Source of the DNA: Ecdyonurus torrentis
Taxonomy: Eukaryota; Arthropoda; Insecta; Ephemeroptera; Heptageniidae
Direction: 5' to 3'
Assembly: GCA_949318235.1 (NCBI GenBank)
Contig: OX439129.1
Span: 21,941,402 to 22,005,401, forward strand
Length of the DNA: 64,000 nucleotides
Below, piece after piece: positions 49,334-60,708 of this stretch; the first letter of the stretch is position 1, and every line of letters begins with the position of its first letter. The position numbers were made by a program, and so were the translations under genes. The notes beneath the pieces are model-generated. The model had not been told where the DNA came from. It saw only the letters and a list, made by a program, of their open reading frames with translations, and made no database searches.

Positions 49334-52300
49334 AATATGAAAAGAAAAGAAAGATAAAAATGAAACAGCGCAAAACTATACTACACTACATAATATACAC
49401 ATCATTATTTAAGTAGATCGGGTGTGCTGTTTGACAGAAAATACAGCAAAGGTATTAAAGAGAGATAGATAAATATGCGGAGAAAAATAAGTTACTGCGG
49501 GACTCATTACATAATAAATGAGTCAACACCAGTTACCACGGAAGCTTGAACTCAAAACCATCCCAAAGGCTATATAAATTAAAAGCCATATTATATACAT
49601 ATATATATATATATATACCATGGAGACTTAATTAATTGAAAAAAAATATATATATATTATACATAAACTCTTCCTTTTTTTAATGAGACTTGGCATCCAA
49701 AGTCTCAAAAACATTATGAAAAAAAATATATATATTCCCCAACTTTACAAAACAATAAAACAAAATTAAATATTAAAAAATGTATAATTATAACATTTAA
49801 AAATAATTATAAATAAATAATAAAAAAAGATTTGTATAATTTCAATTTGAAATCATGCAGATTTTTATACTTGATAAACATTTAAAAAAAATAATGTATC
49901 ATATAATATAAAAAATATTAAAAATATATATACATATATATTAAATAATAATTCAACTATAACAACAAAAAAAAGATATATGATATATCTATTTTTTCTT
50001 GAAAGTTATAATTTTTAAGTGATAATGATGATAAATAAAATTATATATACACAATGCAAAATATAAAGACAAAAAAAAAAAGAAAAAAAAAAAAGAAATA
50101 ATATACAAACATTATTATTTGTAAAAATATTATTATAATCTGTGTGTAAGCTATAAGTGGTCATAGAAAATAATTATTATTACTTTGTTGTAGCTGACAA
50201 TAATGATAATCAAATTAAATGTTTATTTATTATGTAACTATAGCGCACATTAATTTAAAAGACTTTATTTAAAATGTTGTTGTTTGTCAATGTAAACGTA
50301 TTTTTTAATAATGTTAAAATGAAAAAAAAAATAAAAAATAAAAATAAAAAAAAGCAGCAGCTAGCATTATAATCAATTGAGATTTAAAAAAAAAAAATCT
50401 TCAGCTGTATATCGCACAAGTAATAAAATAGATTATTAATGTTATGAAATTTTGAAGTAAAATAATGTTGAATACAATTTATTTCCAAATTTATAATTTT
50501 TATTGAGATATTAAAATAGTAATAATAATTAATGATAGAAATAAATAGTACTAACATTCATTGCTGGTTTTTATATACCGGATGGAAATTTTATAGATTT
50601 TAAATTAATTTTAAGTGAAAAAAAAATCATTCATTAAATTTATAAATTTTATTTCTTTATAAAAAATTATACTTATTTATTTTCATACGATATAGCAATT
50701 ATAAAGGTTTGACAGCTGATAGAGATATACTAGTGGTTTATTTTTTTTCTTTCTTGGTAATGGATGAGAGATCCTCTAAACATATCGTCCAATTATCTCT
50801 ATTTAGATAAAAATTTCTAATTTTGATTATATGATATTCAATCCTGAACACCTTTAACTAAAAGCATATATTTGCTTTAAATATGTAAGCTTTTTAGTAC
50901 AAAAAAAAAATCTGCTTTGTATTACCTTATTATTAATTTTTTTATACAAATGTTTCTTTATATTATACAAATTAATGGTTCTTATATAATAATTGATTAA
51001 TGTGCGTTATAGTAAAAATATATTATACTGTTTATATAAAATATAAAAGGAAAAAATTGCCTTTTTTTCCTTTCCTGATCATGAAATCCTTAGACATTGC
51101 CCTCCAAGCTATATTAAAAAAAAAAAAAAAAAAAAATATTAAATGTAAAAATAAAACAATACAAAATATATGGATGGTCTCTAGACCAATGTTTCTCGTT
51201 AGCTGAAGTTATATTAAATGTTATATACCTAAGTGTGCGCTCGCAAGCATGCGTTGTCGTATAGAATATTAAATGACGTGATAATTGAATAATAACGTCA
51301 TTGTGTGATTTCAAAATTTAAAAAGAAAAAACAAAAAAATTTGTTTTGAGAGAAAAAAAATATTGTTTTTATATTATAAAGAAATTTAAAAATTATTTCA
51401 AAAAGGTAATAAATCCGTCTCAATTTTAATAACTATAACAAAAAAAAAAATAGAGGTGTGAAATAAAATTAAATATTAGTTATGCCTTTTGGAAATAATT
51501 TGCTAAACTTTTAATGATATAAACAGATATTTTATCTCAAATATTTTAATGTTTAAAATTGCAAACAAAACACACACAACACAGACACACAATCAAAGCT
51601 GCTTTGTAGATATTATAAAAAACAAATGACAATGTAGTAAATTTTTTAAAATAGCTTTTATTGTATATAAATATTAAGCTTTTCATATATTAAAATATTT
51701 ATAAGAAAAGTAGCGAATGCTTGAAATATATAAATGTTTTAAATTTAAATTTATTTGCTATTATAATATAATGGCAATAGATTATAATTTTTATTTTTTT
51801 AAAAAGAGAAAGAAAAAAATAAATTTATTTTTTGGGTTTCGTCATTTTTGTTGTTATTTTCTTCTTTTTTATGTACTAAAGTATTTTATCCTTTGGTGCA
51901 TTTTTTTTTTTTTTTTTTTTTGCTCTAGAGGCCAAATCATTGCGTGAGTTACCTTGTGTAGTGGAGAAAGGTGGAGGACCATGTGTACGATTAATTATGA
52001 TATAGAAATGATATCAACGTTTAATTCTTAAAATTAGGTGTCAAGTATTTATAAAAAAAGAAAAGAAAAGAAAAAAAATTAGGCTTTTAATGTCCCTCCC
52101 ACACTGCATCAAACAGGGTAAAACCCCTTCCCAATTATTTATACAATTTCCTAATGAAACAAAATACAAGTGTGACTTTCAATTATAAATTAGTTTTTTA
52201 ATTTAATTTCTTTGTTATTATTTATAATTTTTTTTTTGGTAAACTTATAACGAAATGCTAAATTAAAAGATTTAAATCACTTTTAAATTTTACATAAATA

Positions 52301-54075
52301 ATAATAAAAATAATAATAATAACCATCATAAAAAGTACATAAAAATATTATTAATTATATTAATAATTATAAAAAAAGCTGTTTTATACATTTTGCGCTA
52401 ATATATAATAATAAAAAAAAAATGCTGGTAATAATTATTATTAAATGATAATGCTTGTAAAACTTTATTAAAATAATACAAATAATTTTGAGACGTCACT
52501 CAAAATTTCAATCCGATTTTAATGCATCATAACAAATATATTTTACCTAAAATATTGATCTCATAAATATAAAAATAATGTAATCATAAATAAAATAAAT
52601 AAATGAAAAAAAAATAGTGGTTTAAAAAAAAAATAATGGCATTTTTGTACCTTTTGAAAATATATTCAAATATAATTTTAAAAATAAAAATTTCTTACTA
52701 ATATTTAAGAAAAACTAGAACAATCAAATTTCTATATTATACTCGATGATATTATATTATTTTAAGGTTGAAAATTAAATTAATAATTTAAGGACTGGTA
52801 ATGCTTGGGTGTGTCTCTACTTATTATTAAAAAAATATATATAATTATGTAAAAACCTATTGGTACACAGAAGATATAATAAAATAAATTGTATAGTACA
52901 TTACTACTCATTGTTGTGATTTGATTTTTGTTGCTAATGATGTTGTGTTAAAAATAACATAAATGTACGTTATATTTATAAATTTATTATATTATTTAAT
53001 ACAGTTATAATAGCTTAAATAAATAAAAATAAAAATAAATAAATGATTAAATGTGTAAAACAAAATCTCTCTGTTAGTTTGATACTATACAGAGAATCAA
53101 ATGCGTGATGTAATCAATGTTTTTTTGTTATGTTTCCATATGTATAAATCTTTGTGCACCAGATAAATAAATAAAAATTAATATATATACAACGTATTAA
53201 AAAATATTAATTTAATTTTTTTTTAAACTTATTATACTTAATAATAAAATTTTATGTAATTGCGCTTAATACCTTATTTTTGTATAATATTTACAAAAAT
53301 AGATTAAAATAATAATAACAATAAAAACCGTTGGTATATCAAAACTTATTTTTGCATGTAGAAAAATAGTGAATTTCAATTTATTTCAATATGTAATCAA
53401 ATGATTTTCTTTCCTACGATTGATGTGGTGGAATAACGATTATATAAATGCAGAAATAATAAAACTATAAGCTATTTATTATAGTGATAGGGATTTCTAT
53501 TATTTCTTTATGAAGTAAGCAGCAAAATGAGGTAGTTTATGAAAATAGGGCACAATTCTCTAAAAGATAGAAAATATATATTCTTATGCCAATTTTGTAC
53601 CATAATTATGACCGTTTTATACTCCTGTTGTATCCATGTTCTTAATATTTTAAAGTGCAAACTTTCGCATTTTTCGCAATGTATTTTACACTCCCTAGCT
53701 GGCCAAGTTGTCCAATAACGGTAAGTTTTGATCTTCTGTTTAAAATTGCAGTGATTAAAATAAATTTTACTATCACAAACTTCAATATAAACAGTACATT
53801 TTAAAATATCATTCAGGAGCAGAATGAATAATCATTTTTAGTAAAGTTTATAATATAAAATTACATTATGTGATTTTCATGTTCATGTTCAAAACGACTA
53901 CGATAAGAATTTTTATCATTCAAAAACTCACGCTAAATTTGTACTGTGATTCATTAAATATTAAAATTTGTGAGACACTGCTGATATTAAAAGCATAAAT
54001 ACGTTTTGCAATATGCTATATTTAAATAGTGTACTGTACAAAAAAGTAAGAATATCAAAAACAATTCTTATATAA
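49334..54075 (+). other. 3' UTR and AT-rich flank of the calmodulin-like gene
   Basis: The sequence after the stop codon is extremely AT-rich with many AATAAA motifs, so the true cleavage site cannot be chosen. Poly(T) near 51900-51920 and A-rich tracts are present. No second gene was recognised. Confidence 0.5.
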
Positions 54076-54331
54076 TATACAAGGTCCATATTAATAAAAA
54101 GGTTGAGCGCAGCACACAACTCGCGCAGTTGATTTTATTTTGTGATGGATGTACTTGATTCTAAGCCAATGCGATGCCGTTCACCAGCGTTCACCAGTTA
54201 CGTCACTGATAAGGTGAATAAAAATACACCCGGTGATATGACGTCCTTGGTGCATTCCTTTAAGCTGCGCTATACCTTGGCCAAAACTTTTCCCGGAGCA
54301 TCTAACCTCTTATATATATGGACCTTGTATA
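54076..54331. mobile_element. Small DNA transposon (MITE) with 16-bp TIRs
   Basis: TATACAAGGTCCATAT at the left is inverted as ATATGGACCTTGTATA at the right. With TA duplicated at each side the element would be CAAGGTCC...GGACCTTG, of Tc1/mariner type. The 220-base interior is CpG-rich relative to the flanks and has no transposase. Confidence 0.75.
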
Positions 54332-56417
54332 ATATACTTATACTTTACAATATAAAATATAAACTCATACATTATTAATATTTATACTATACGCCATGCA
54401 TGCATCGTATGGCTTTGGCTGCTGCTCAGACATGGTAAACATGAAAAAATAAATAAATAAATTCATCAATGCGGATAATAATAGCAGTATTAGCAGTGGT
54501 TACACGATATTGTGCATTAGCGCTGCCATGTTTATACATTTAACCCGTCATTAGGGCACACTGCCCTCCCTTTTTTTGTAGAAAAATTAGCTTTTACAGC
54601 TTAGGAAATTTAGTTTTTACAATTTTGACATTTTTCTCTAGTTTAAATCACCCACTTTACGGTTTTAACTTATTAAAACCACCAATAGGTTATGAATAAA
54701 TTATTTTTTAAGTATAGCCAAAAAATACTTTTCTTTTTCTTTCAGTTCTGGACATACGTATTTTTTTGATCACATATGGCGGTGAAGCGCAACCTATACG
54801 CCATTAAAATTTACATTTACACATTTACGCTCTGACAAAAGATATTTGAATTATATTACAGGCAATATATGTATTATAAAATGCATCTATATATGGAGAG
54901 CGTGTCACAAAATCAATACGCGGGAGATCCAAGCTGCAAAACTACAGGCTGTTCATACAGGTATAATTATTTTTCGAGGAAGTTATGGTGCATGAGTGTC
55001 GACCAACAAACCCGTTCTTCAAACAAAATAGACAATATTGCCGAGTTGAAGACAAAAGGGCCTGTCCTATATAACGATCATATGAAGACCATATTATATA
55101 GTATAGTCTATGAAGAAAAATTATTGACCTCCCACTATTTATGCTTGAATGTTATGACTTATATGACACGACTGAAACAATAAGCAAAATAATAATAACA
55201 ATTATTAATATAATTTTAATAAAAAAATAAAAAAAAGAAGGAAACATCCATATATGCCTCAACACTCAGAAGTCACACTTTCAGAGCTATATGCATCTTT
55301 TTACGACTCTGCTGCTCGTAAAAAAGCCATAAGCATTAATAATTTCAGTATTTTAACGAGCAATTATGAAGGCGGAACGCGCATTCGGGCAGACTCTGTA
55401 TTTAGAATCTTGACACGAGTGCGCGACCACCACAAACGCACGAGCTGCACGAGCTGATTATTTGTAACTTTTGGCGCTATTTACAATTAATAACAATAAA
55501 CAAGTGAGCGTTAATATCCGCTATCAAAAAGCAAGTTAACTACGGGCAAGGGCACCTTGCATATTGTACAGAGTATATAAAATATCAACAACTTTACAGA
55601 ATTTCAAATTTCAATCTCCTGTTGACAAACAACGACAAACAAAAAACTAATATAATATATAAATGCACTTTACCTTTGATGATGTTTATCCGTGCCTTTG
55701 ATGTCTTCTTCAGAGCACCCTATAGGTTGGCACCGTTAGGTTTCAGCGGGACTCACTGAATTTCAGCTGCAAAATCATATTATAATATAATACGTACGGT
55801 CGATCCATGTTGACGATGAGGGTCGTCCTCGGTCAGCAATATATGTCAGCATAGAAGTAGAAGTTGTCTGCATATGCATATATTCACAAAAAATTGACAC
55901 TGTTCAGACTGTTCTGGTAAAGCATGTAAAAATATGCCATTCATAAGCTCTTTTTGCATATGTGAAAAAAAAAAAATAATAATAAATAATCGATCCTTAT
56001 AAACAGAGGGATAAAAATATTGCATATGCATGAAAATCAGGAATTTAATTTTTGTATATATATAATATTGCACAAAAATATGCGTATAGTTTTATTCAAT
56101 AACTTTGTGCGCGAGTAAAAAAAATAATAAATAATAAATAAATAAAGCTATATAACTTTTTCACAAAAAATATAATTTCAAAACTATAAGCATTATACCA
56201 TAATATAAATTGGTCATATCTTTTTATAAAACAAAACAATTTTAAATTTTATTTTTATAGTTATTAAGGATCTATATATCGATAAACTATAGGCGCGTAA
56301 GATTAAAGTATATAAATATTCGACTGCACAAACTGCCGCACTCTGCATAATATATAATACAGATATGAGTATTATAGTACTATATATAAAATTATAAAAA
56401 TTAAAAATACTTTTTGA
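54332..56417. other. Unassigned stretch with scattered open frames
   Basis: The part 54780-55560 has more CpG and balanced composition than the flanks. It contains a plus-strand frame of 104 codons (54869-55183, MYYKMHLYMESVSQNQYAGD...) and one of about 67 codons (55254-55457). Neither shows a domain I recognise, and no splice partners are evident. They may be parts of decayed mobile DNA. Confidence 0.3.
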
Positions 56418-56536
56418 CATACACGTCTCTCTTACTCGTCTCTTGGACTTGGATATAGCCCGTATAAAATAATTGCGCCAGATTTTTCGCCTTATTCCTG
56501 TTCAGTTGAGGTTGATATAGTATGGTACATGGGTAT
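56418..56536 (+). pseudogene. Left part of an open frame interrupted by a hAT element
   Basis: Open frame from after a TGA (56415) up to the target duplication, about 40 codons (HTRLSYSSLGLGYSPYKIIA...). If the hAT element and one target copy are left out, the frame continues without shift at 58109 for 38 more codons to TAA at 58224. Total 78 codons, with no recognised domain. It may be a remnant of an older mobile element. Confidence 0.3.
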
Positions 56537-57049
56537 CAGTGTTGTAGTCGATCGATCAAATTTCGATCCGATCACGATCCGATCACGATCATTTGATCGG
56601 ATCGTGATCGGATCGACCCATTTAATAAAAAAATGATCGTGATCGGATTTCGATCACATTTAGGGCTGTGATCGAACGTTTTTTCGATCCGATCATCATG
56701 TTTCATACTTTAGTTTTTACAACCATATAGGTATTTTTTTCTTTCTTTTTGTCTTCTTCTTTTTTCTTTTTTTTCCCCCTTTTTTTTTATTCATTATAAT
56801 AAAGCAAAAAGTCAAAGTCCAAAATAGAAAAGAATTTAAAAGTACAGTACAGGCAGTACTCTGCTAGCAGCTGCTAGGTAGATATTGAGATGTTATCTAC
56901 TTTAGCTAAAAGGTATCGCAAAACAAAACAAAGAAAGCAAAAATGAAAGAAATAAAAGAAAAATAGCAAATACCTGACTCTGAGCTATATAAGCTTCTAG
57001 GCTTTCTAGGAAAGAAATTATTATATCAATAGTGTGTCTGTGTCACCTA

Positions 57050-57100
<51 letters not shown>

Positions 57101-58108
57101 ACGCATGACATTAAAGGCGGTAAATAAGTTTTGTTTAAAATGAATTCTTGACGTATTATATTGTTCATATATTCAAGTAACAGAATTTTTTTCTGCATTG
57201 AAAGATTGTCAATTTTTTTTTTAACACAATACATTTCTTGTATGAGTTTTAGAGGTGACTTTATAACCAATCGAACAATTTTAAGTGCTTTTTACACTAA
57301 TGATTTTTTCCACGAAATTTTGATGTATTAAAAAACCGCGGTGAGGGGAAATTTTTTCTGAAATAAACACAAGGGGGTTGCTTTGATTAGTGGGGATGAA
57401 GACACACAGTACGGTACATAGGATAATTTTTTGGACCTCCATCCAGAAACCAGTCATTTGGTCTGTACGTTCTCGCAGGTGTCACGAGATAAGAAAGCAG
57501 GCAAAAGTGTATTTTTAATTTTTTTACATTCATAAACGTTAATATATTATAATTTATAATATATAAATTAAAGGATAATTTGGGTGACAATTTTTTTCCG
57601 TGAAATAATAGCTTAAAAGAATTGTATCACGTAACTGGAGCTCCTAAAAAAGATAAAAGTGGGAAAGAGCTTAGTATTCAGTGTTTGTATTTATCGTGCA
57701 AAAATAAACCGAATAACGTCGTATAGCCTTGAAATCTGTTGCAATTAATCTAATAAAACATCTAAAGGTAAGAACTAACAATTATGTAACACATTTTTTT
57801 ATTAAGAAAATTTTTACACGGAAATATGAATATAAAAATATTTTTAAGTATAACGTATTATTACAGTATAATTTCCTCTTTTTTTTTTTATCATAATTAT
57901 TATAATTTACAAGTTCTTACATACCTCTACATTTATTATTGAAAACGATCGAAATTTTTCGATCAAATGATAGTCGATCAGATCGGATTGTGATCGGATT
58001 GTCTCGAGTTTTGATGATCGTGATCGAGATCGGATCGAGCTACATCTCAATTGATCGGATCGCGATCGGATCGAAAAAAGGGCGATCGACTACAACACTG
58101 ATGGGTAT
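56529..58108. mobile_element. Non-autonomous hAT transposon with target duplication
   Basis: The element 56537-58100 (1564 bp) has perfect 18-bp terminal inverted repeats, CAGTGTTGTAGTCGATCG. It is flanked by an exact 8-bp duplication ATGGGTAT (56529-56536 and 58101-58108). Ends in CAGTG...CACTG plus an 8-bp duplication are the hAT signature. About 160 bases at each end are filled with GATCGGATCG/GATCACGATC motifs, likely transposase-binding sites. The interior carries a poly(T) run (57050-57099) and no transposase frame, so it would depend on an enzyme supplied elsewhere. Confidence 0.9.
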
Positions 58109-58226
58109 GGTACATAGAAATTGGGATCGACATCCAAAAAAAATCCAAGCTGTCACGCAAGACGCACATTTTCATGTTTTAAACTTATTCTGTGTATTAT
58201 ATAAGGATAAGGAACAAGGAAGGTAA
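58109..58226 (+). pseudogene. Right part of the frame interrupted by the hAT element
   Basis: The frame continues from the target site: MVHRNWDRHPKKIQAVTQDA, then HFHVLNLFCVLYKDKEQGR, and TAA at 58224. A possible donor GTAAAA follows the AG at 58221-58222. Composition is protein-like, but I do not recognise a family. Confidence 0.3.
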
Positions 58227-58331
58227 AAAAATATAATCTTTGTTGATGTACGGCGAGACCAGCGAAATACTTTTATAAAAATTCAAAGAGAAAAGGGCTT
58301 TATATGTAATATGTATATAATATTATAGGGT

Positions 58332-59886
58332 GTGTACCAGGGTTACCAACTGTCCTCTTTTTAAGAGGACATCCTCTTTTTCGGGCTTTTGTCCTCTGTC
58401 CTCTCAAGTACCAAAAAGGACAAGGACTGTCCTCTTTTTGGCCTTCAAAAAGAGGACAACAAAAAGTTCATTTAGTAGAAAAAATTTAAGGAAAATTCAA
58501 AAAATTTCTTTCGCCTGCGGCGAGCAAAACTTTGCGCAACTTCTCTAAAATGCATTTAATTTATTTTATTTAAAAAAAAAAAGTTAGTTAGAAAATATAA
58601 GCACACCTAAAGACCAACAATATACTAATTAAGTGCTAGCAAATGATTTGATGTTCCTGTCACAATTTTAATGTTTACTTTTTTTATGGGGGAAATGAAA
58701 CGAACAGAAATTTAACAAAAAATATACTTATTAAATGAAAAAAACAAGCTGCGATAGTAAAATTGATTGAAAAACAGGAAACCGTCTGAGAAATATTGAC
58801 TTGGGGGTTATTTTGTACCATATTTTATACCATGTGTATGGCATCATTTTGATGCCATTTTCTAAAATTCCTGGATAATTTTTTTTTCAAGTTCCATCTC
58901 TAGATTTATCTGTTCAGGGTGCAGGACACACACGGGATGATTAAAAAAAATTGCAACTCTTTTCTAATAAAAATAGCACGTAATTATTTTGTGGCCCAGG
59001 TAGTTTAAACTAAAAAATTAAAGTTTCTTCATAAATAGCTTTATAGGTATTGCCAAAAACACAATGATTGAAACATAAAATAAAAAAAGAAAATTTTAGA
59101 AATAAACATTATTTTATGATAATTAGATCCTGAGAAAAAAATCTGATATATAGTATTGCTCAATTTTTAATTCTCTCTCTATATATCATTTTTTTTTTCC
59201 TTCAAATGTTTATAAATTTAAATATTTTTAAATATTTTGTACATTCTAATAACTAAAAAATTAAGTATATTGGCCACAAATTTTTATCCCCTCTCTCATC
59301 ACAACTTTAAAAAGTAATTAAAAATTCCTCAACTGCTCAAAAAAAAAAAAAAATAAAAAAATAACTTGAAATATTGAATAATGGAGCTTATTGGTTTAAC
59401 GCTCAAGGAAAGCTAAGGGTCCCCTAATTTAACATTATGCTAATGAGGAGAAAAAGTTATTATTATTATTATTTTTTTTTTTTTCAATTTTTGAGAACAC
59501 TTAATCTCTGCCCGATTCTGGAGAAATTTAAATGAGAAATACTAGGCATAATAGGCGTGTTTTAAGCCTAGAAATTTTTTAAGATTTTTTTTTAACCGAC
59601 AACCTCCAAATTACATTATATATTTTTTAATCTTTTTGGACCTAATTATTTAATAAAAATATTCATATCTTATACGTTAAATGAATGGTTTTAAAATAAG
59701 ATTAAAATACTCAAACATGGGCCAGAAATAGCACCAAATTGTGAATTTTAATCCAAAATTCTCAAAATTTCTTGCGGGGGACACCCCCGCACCCCCGGCA
59801 GGGGGGTGTCCCCCCCTGCACCCCCCCTCAGTATAGGGTAACCTGTCCTCTTTTCATGTTTCAAATAGTTGGTAACCCTGGTGTAC
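58332..59886. mobile_element. Non-autonomous hAT-like transposon (TCCTCTTTTT type)
   Basis: The element 58338-59880 (1543 bp) begins CAGGGTTACCAACTGTCCTC and ends with the exact inverse of the first 14 bases (AGTTGGTAACCCTG). It is flanked by GTGTAC at 58332-58337 and 59881-59886. A direct repeat of 6 bp is shorter than the usual 8 bp of hAT; decay of an 8-bp copy is possible. CAGGGTT ends followed by repeated TCCTCTTTTT are known from widespread hAT families. The interior has no transposase frame; a GC-rich inverted segment sits at 59773-59828. Confidence 0.8.
59773..59828. repeat. GC-rich inverted/direct repeat cluster inside the hAT-like element
   Basis: About 56 bases made of GGGGGACACCCCCGCACCCC and a second similar unit GGGGGGTGTCCCCCCCTGCA. 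It is foldable and G-run rich on both strands, in strong contrast to the AT-rich surroundings. Confidence 0.85.
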
Positions 59887-60044
59887 GCATGACGTCTTTC
59901 TGAGTGTTTTTCGATGCTCTTCTTGAGCAATGAATAACATTGCTCAGCATAGGACAAACGTAGTTTTTGGCTATTTTCTTTGGAAAATCAGAGATTTTTT
60001 GGTCATTATTATTTTTCTTCCATACTTGAGGTATTAATTCAACC
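59887..60044 (-). pseudogene. Possible exon or coding remnant next to the hAT insertion
   Basis: On the minus strand an acceptor-like CTGTTTGCAG (ends 60045) is followed by an open frame VELIPQVWKKNNNDQKISDF...; a second frame further down reads LRLSYAEQCYSLLKKSIEKH and SERRHAYT. Both run up to the hAT-like element. Which frame is real is unclear, and a frameshift between them is possible. No family was recognised. Confidence 0.25.
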
Positions 60045-60229
60045 TGCAAACAGCATCAATGCTCTCAAAAATATTGCAAAGTATTTTTAAACTGGCAAAA
60101 TGTGCCATTTTCCGGACCTGGCCAATGTTATTTAGTACTCACTTATGACGTCGACTTTAACATGAATGAAACCACCCTATACATTTCCCTGGTCTCGATG
60201 TACGGCAAAGAAAATTTTTGAATCTGGTG

Positions 60230-60420
60230 TGATGCCAGTAAAGCGGTAAAGCGCAAAGCGCTGCACCGCGCTGCACTAGCGGCACTATCGGTCAGCCAAT
60301 AGCAAGAGAGCAATATGAGCAGCGGACACGGACTCCTTGACCGTAGTCAACTCCACTCACTCCAAGTCCAAGGTCCAAGGCAAGAAAAAATATAATGGAT
60401 ATATTTATGAAGGCTGACGA
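60230..60420 (+). promoter_or_regulatory. Putative promoter/5' region of the bHLH gene
   Basis: GC- and CpG-richer patch about 300-480 bases before the bHLH ATG, with a CCAAT box in AGCCAATAGC (near 60293-60302) and dense GCGC motifs at 60250-60285. It is the only such patch near this gene and so the best promoter candidate. Confidence 0.4.
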
Positions 60421-60708
60421 TCAATGAAGATTAGTATTTGAACGTAAAAACTTAATTTTAAAACTTGTCTAAAGTGAAAATCAGACAGTTGTGCACAAAA
60501 ATGTTTATTTTAGCTATTAAAGATCACTCCAAAGAACTGTCATAAGAATTAATTGTGAATTTGTGAATTTAACTTTGATTGAAAATTATGTAAATGTCCA
60601 TGGAATGAACGCTTTTGAATTGTATAGCTCAAATCATTATGTAGCTAGCACAACTTTTTTTTTTTTTGCCTTGGTGTGTGAATTTTGTTCAGAAGTTTGT
60701 TTAAAAAG

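Larger units (their letters stand above)
58248..60205. mobile_element. Possible older element with inverted ends enclosing a hAT copy
   Basis: GTACGGCGAGACCAGCGAAA at 58248 recurs inverted near 60183-60205 (TTTCCCTGGTCTCGATGTAC) with a few mismatches. Between them lies the nested hAT element 58338-59880 and about 400 bases of other sequence. The inverted ends might be the termini of an older transposon into which the hAT copy inserted. No target duplication could be assigned. Confidence 0.35.
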
